Shown in pieces: positions 30,534 through 33,038 of a DNA stretch of 33,038 bases; position 1 is the first letter of the stretch, and every line of letters starts with the position of its first letter. Where the stretch lies: positions 1 to 33,038 of the forward strand of contig JAHEJC010000006.1 of assembly GCA_024639065.1 (NCBI GenBank), read 5' to 3'. This DNA comes from Lewinellaceae bacterium. Its GTDB lineage: Bacteria > Bacteroidota > Bacteroidia > Chitinophagales > Saprospiraceae. Both the position numbers and the translations under genes were made by a program. The notes below the pieces were generated by a model. It ran no database searches and had not been told where the DNA came from. It worked only from the letters and a program-made list of their open reading frames with translations.

Positions 30534-30710
30534 ATGCAGCTCATTAAACAAATTCTAGGCATCGCTTTTTTACTAATTTTTTTGGGATTTCTTGGATATA
30601 AATTTATTAACGAGAACTGGGATTCTCCAGGTGGTGATCTAAAAGTGTTTTTGGTAATTATTATTTTGATATTGATTTTTTTGGGGATTGTTAAAATTTT
30701 GAGGCATTAA
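30534..30710 (+). CDS. Small two-helix membrane protein (58 aa), unknown
   Basis: A short frame with ATG at 30534-30536 and TAA at 30708-30710. It encodes 58 residues: a first helix (about 6-22, L/I/F/G-rich), a polar loop (K-F-I-N-E-N-W-D-S-P-G-G-D), a second helix (about 37-55, I/L/V/F) and basic end V-K-I-L-R-H. Two hydrophobic spans with a clean polar turn, and its position between a terminator-like hairpin and the mutase gene, support a real gene. I do not recognise a family. It could also be a hydrophobic chance frame in AT-rich DNA. Confidence 0.5.
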   Translation: MQLIKQILGIAFLLIFLGFLGYKFINENWDSPGGDLKVFLVIIILILIFLGIVKILRH

Positions 30711-30814
30711 ATACTGATGTGCATTAAGGCAGATTTAGGCTTAACCTGTCGTTTTATTCTATGTAATTCTTAATTTCGCATTTCATACTTTTCTCAGACA
30801 AAAATAACTGACGA

Positions 30815-32554
30815 ATGATCACTGATACATTGGATCCACAACTACTTAACAAAATAAATGCTTGGTTAGAAGGCCCTTATGATTCTAAAACTAAACAAAC
30901 CATTCAGGATCAATTAGATAGTAAAGCATATGTAGAATTAACAGATGCATTTTATAAGGATTTAGAATTTGGCACAGGTGGTTTGAGAGGCATTATGGGA
31001 GTTGGTTCAAATCGTATAAATAAATACACCCTGGGTATGGCCACACAGGGACTAAGTAATTATCTTATCAAGCGATATCCTGATCAACAAATCAAAGTGG
31101 TCGTTGCGCACGACAGTCGCAATAATTCAGACTTATTCGCCCGTTTAGTAGCGGAGGTATTTTCAGCTAATGGAATTATTGTATACTACTTTGAAGGATT
31201 AAGACCAACACCTGAGTTATCTTTTGCGATTCGGGAGCTTGATTGTCAAAGTGGTGTTATGCTTACCGCTTCTCATAATCCCAAGGAGTATAATGGTTAT
31301 AAGGCCTACGGAGAAGATGGCGGCCAGCTAGTTTCTCCAGCTGATACGGATGTCATAGCAGAAGTGAGAAAAATAGAAAATATTAATGATATTCGTTTTG
31401 AAGGCAACGCTGAAAACATCCAAACTATTGGAGATGAAATGGATCAAATCTATTTGGATCGATTGGTCTCCTTATCGCTTGCCCCGGAAGTGATAAACCG
31501 GCAAAAAGATTTGAAGATTGTTTTCTCACCCATTCATGGTGCTGGTGCGGTTTTAGTACCTCCCGTATTGGAAAAGTTTGGTTTTAATAATGTTACACTC
31601 GTTGAAGAGCAGATGATCTTAGATGGGAATTTTCCAACGGTGATTTATCCTAATCCTGAAGAAAAAGAAGCACTGGCGCTAGCCTTAAAAAAAGCTGAAG
31701 AAATCGATGCGGATTTGGTAATGGCAACTGATCCAGACGCTGACCGGGTAGGTATTGCAGTTAAAAACGTTGAAGGAACCTTTGAAATATTGAATGGTAA
31801 TCAAGCAGCTACCCTTTTAGTTTATTACGTCCTCAGTTCGTGGGAACGTTTGGAAAAACTCACCGGCGATCAATATGTAATAAAGACCATAGTCACTTCT
31901 TATATGATCGATAAAATTGCTGCTTCTAAAAATGTAACTTGTTATAATACGCTTACCGGATTTAAATACATCGGTCAGATTATGACCGAGCTTGCAGGTA
32001 AAAAAACATTTTTAGCAGGTGGTGAAGAAAGTTACGGATACCTTGTTGGTGAACATGCTCGGGATAAAGATGCTATCATTTCTTGTGCTATGATTGCTGA
32101 AATGGCTGCATACTACAAAGATCAAGGCATCAGTCTTTATGAAGCATTGATTGATCTTTATATTGAATATGGATTTTATAAAGAAAAATTAATTGCACTA
32201 ACCAAGAAAGGAAAAAGTGGAGCCGAAGAGATTCAAGCCCTTATGCGAAACCTTCGTAAAGATCCACCAACCTCATTGGGAGGATCACAGGTCAGTTGCA
32301 TTAAAGATTATCAAAACAGTGTTTCAACCAACCCAATTACCGGCGAAACGACCAATATTGATATGCCTTCTTCGAATGTGCTTCAATTTTTTACTGAGGA
32401 TGGCAGTATTATCTCTGCCAGACCTTCCGGAACCGAACCTAAGATTAAGTTTTACTGTAGTGTAAATACTCCACTTACCGCTAGAGAGCGTTTTAAAGAA
32501 ACTGAATCGATATTGGAAAATAAATTGGAGTCGTTGTTGAAGGACCTGATATAG
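30815..32554 (+). CDS. Phospho-sugar mutase (phosphoglucomutase/phosphomannomutase type)
   Basis: A cytoplasmic alpha-D-phosphohexomutase of 579 aa, interconverting sugar 1- and 6-phosphates (glucose and/or mannose). Domain 1 carries the phosphoserine loop T-A-S153-H-N-P-K. The metal loop is D306-P-D308-A-D310-R. The sugar-specificity loop is G-G-E-E-S-Y-G (402-408). The C-terminal phosphate-binding loop is R-P-S-G-T-E-P-K (536-543). All four signatures are intact, and the length is typical of the longer bacterial and mammalian PGM2-like group. ATG start at 30815. The neighbourhood gives no pathway context. Its TAG stop (32552-32554) touches the start of an 8-bp tandem repeat array, and no terminator hairpin is visible. 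Confidence 0.93.
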   Translation: MITDTLDPQLLNKINAWLEGPYDSKTKQTIQDQLDSKAYVELTDAFYKDLEFGTGGLRGIMGVGSNRINKYTLGMATQGLSNYLIKRYPDQQIKVVVAHDSRNNSDLFARLVAEVFSANGIIVYYFEGLRPTPELSFAIRELDCQSGVMLTASHNPKEYNGYKAYGEDGGQLVSPADTDVIAEVRKIENINDIRFEGNAENIQTIGDEMDQIYLDRLVSLSLAPEVINRQKDLKIVFSPIHGAGAVLVPPVLEKFGFNNVTLVEEQMILDGNFPTVIYPNPEEKEALALALKKAEEIDADLVMATDPDADRVGIAVKNVEGTFEILNGNQAATLLVYYVLSSWERLEKLTGDQYVIKTIVTSYMIDKIAASKNVTCYNTLTGFKYIGQIMTELAGKKTFLAGGEESYGYLVGEHARDKDAIISCAMIAEMAAYYKDQGISLYEALIDLYIEYGFYKEKLIALTKKGKSGAEEIQALMRNLRKDPPTSLGGSQVSCIKDYQNSVSTNPITGETTNIDMPSSNVLQFFTEDGSIISARPSGTEPKIKFYCSVNTPLTARERFKETESILENKLESLLKDLI

Positions 32555-32675
32555 CGTTTTAGCGTGTTAGCAAATTGGCGTATTAGCGTATTGGCGTTTT
32601 AGCGAATCGGCGTATTGGCCAATTAGCGTGTGGCGTTTTAGTGAGTTGGCGTTTTAGCAAAGCGGCATGTTGGCC
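32554..32675. repeat. Fifteen-unit degenerate 8-bp tandem repeat
   Basis: Units follow GCGTNTTR: GCGTTTTA, GCGTGTTA, GCAAATTG, GCGTATTA, GCGTATTG, GCGTTTTA, GCGAATCG, GCGTATTG, GCCAATTA, a 7-nt GCGTGTG, GCGTTTTA, GTGAGTTG, GCGTTTTA, GCAAAGCG and GCATGTTG. GCGTTTTA recurs four times. The array begins at the last base of the mutase stop codon. Confidence 0.9.
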
Positions 32676-32708
32676 ATAGGTATAGATGATAGCTAATTAG
32701 AATCTATC

Positions 32709-32799
32709 AATTATTAATTACTCTGGTGAATTAGCGATTAACTCAAGAAATCAACGAATCTGATAATTGTTAATTCCTTCATTATTAATTATTCTAGTA
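32709..32799. repeat. Imperfect direct repeat around ATTATTAATTA
   Basis: ATTATTAATTA followed by CTCTGGT occurs near 32711, and ATTATTAATTA followed by TTCTAGT near 32782. It is AT-rich and lies between the 8-bp array and the last gene; the second copy covers that gene's stop. Confidence 0.4.
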
Positions 32800-33038
32800 T
32801 CCTCCGAAATATCTTCTAAAAAACCACTCCAATAAAAGAATAGCTGCCAGCAAGGCAAATACCCACTTCAGGTTGAGTAGCGATTGAGTTTGTGTATTAG
32901 TATAGAGGACCGGTTTGACATCCGATCTGGCTTTAATAATACTAGCAAGTTCGTTTACCTGAGCCGGGTAAACCATTGCTCCATCTCTATGCTGGGATAG
33001 GATACGGAGAATAGCATGATCAGCCGTGGTATTATAAC
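32794..33038 (-). CDS. C-terminal end of a membrane protein, probably VWA/BatA-like (runs off window)
   Basis: The frame is open from the right edge and ends in TAG at 32794-32796, giving the last 80 codons of a longer gene. It contains M-V-Y-P-A-Q-V-N-E-L-A, a polar stretch, then L-N-L-K-W-V, a TM helix (hydrophobic A-L-L-A-A-I-L-L-L) and E-W-F-F-R-R-Y-F-G-G-Y at the end. This end (a helix followed by E-W-F-x-R-K/R and a glycine/tyrosine tail) resembles large Bacteroidota membrane proteins with von Willebrand A or glutamine-amidotransferase-like domains. The family call is an impression; the rest lies outside the window. Codons upstream of the first internal ATG (32976) read in the same open frame, so that ATG need not be the start. 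Confidence 0.6.
   Translation of the reverse strand, partial: YNTTADHAILRILSQHRDGAMVYPAQVNELASIIKARSDVKPVLYTNTQTQSLLNLKWVFALLAAILLLEWFFRRYFGGY

Noticed and set aside
32554-32675. 8-bp array considered as a CRISPR array
   Set aside because: Units are too short, have no unique spacers, and no cas genes are in the window.

Overview
The window is AT-rich bacterial chromosome, almost certainly from a member of the Bacteroidota, possibly Saprospiria-like (the class is inference). Evidence seen: a type B type IX secretion (T9SS) sorting domain, a GH97 glucosidase, a PUR/DUF3276 protein, a ComEC without an obvious metallo-beta-lactamase motif, and promoter boxes of the Bacteroidota TAnnTTTG type with few Shine-Dalgarno sequences. 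There is no phage, integrase, intact transposon, CRISPR array or rRNA operon.

Layout. 1-5500 (all minus): start of an SMP-30/gluconolactonase-like protein, a CDF-type cation transporter, a T9SS-secreted protein and a GH97 glycosidase. 5.5-6.6 kb: a tRNA-Arg(UCG) with a strong terminator, then a gene-free stretch with a family of degenerate hairpin-bearing repeats and a possible decayed coding fragment. 6.6-11.3 kb: divergent PQQ dehydrogenase with an inserted cytochrome c domain (minus) and a large GH9 glycosidase (plus). 11.4-13.8 kb (minus): a complete pxpABC operon (5-oxoproline to glutamate) with two 4-nt ATGA overlaps. 14-19.2 kb: Ada (minus), divergent from a GT-C/TPR membrane protein and an adenylate cyclase-TolB-like-TPR protein (plus). 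19.2-26.7 kb (minus): a peroxiredoxin-fold protein with no cysteine, a MoeB-rhodanese fusion, a PUR-alpha-like protein, an ABC exporter half, and a comEC/helix-hairpin-helix pair overlapping by 4 nt. 26.9-32.6 kb (plus): an OmpA-like protein with two OmpA-type halves, a membrane-anchored coiled-coil protein with two helix-hairpin-helix modules, an M28 peptidase, a 58-aa membrane protein and a phospho-sugar mutase. 32.8-33.0 kb: C-terminus of a membrane protein (minus).

How the genes may work together. The first 11 kb holds secreted or surface carbohydrate enzymes, but no SusC/SusD pair, so it is not a classical PUL. pxpABC is a self-contained salvage operon. comEC plus its helix-hairpin-helix partner is a DNA-uptake unit. 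It is divergent from an OmpA-like/helix-hairpin-helix pair that could link cell wall, membrane and DNA; that link is hypothesis only.

Most unusual observations: (1) a Prx6-type peroxiredoxin whose peroxidatic cysteine codon reads CGT (Arg), with no other cysteine in the protein; (2) three unrelated short-period tandem arrays (8, 9 and about 14 bp units), two of which include a stop codon; (3) hairpin repeats after the tRNA whose stems differ by paired changes; (4) the neighbouring OmpA/HhH genes, both carrying internal domain duplications. I found no clearly new multi-gene defence or mobile system.
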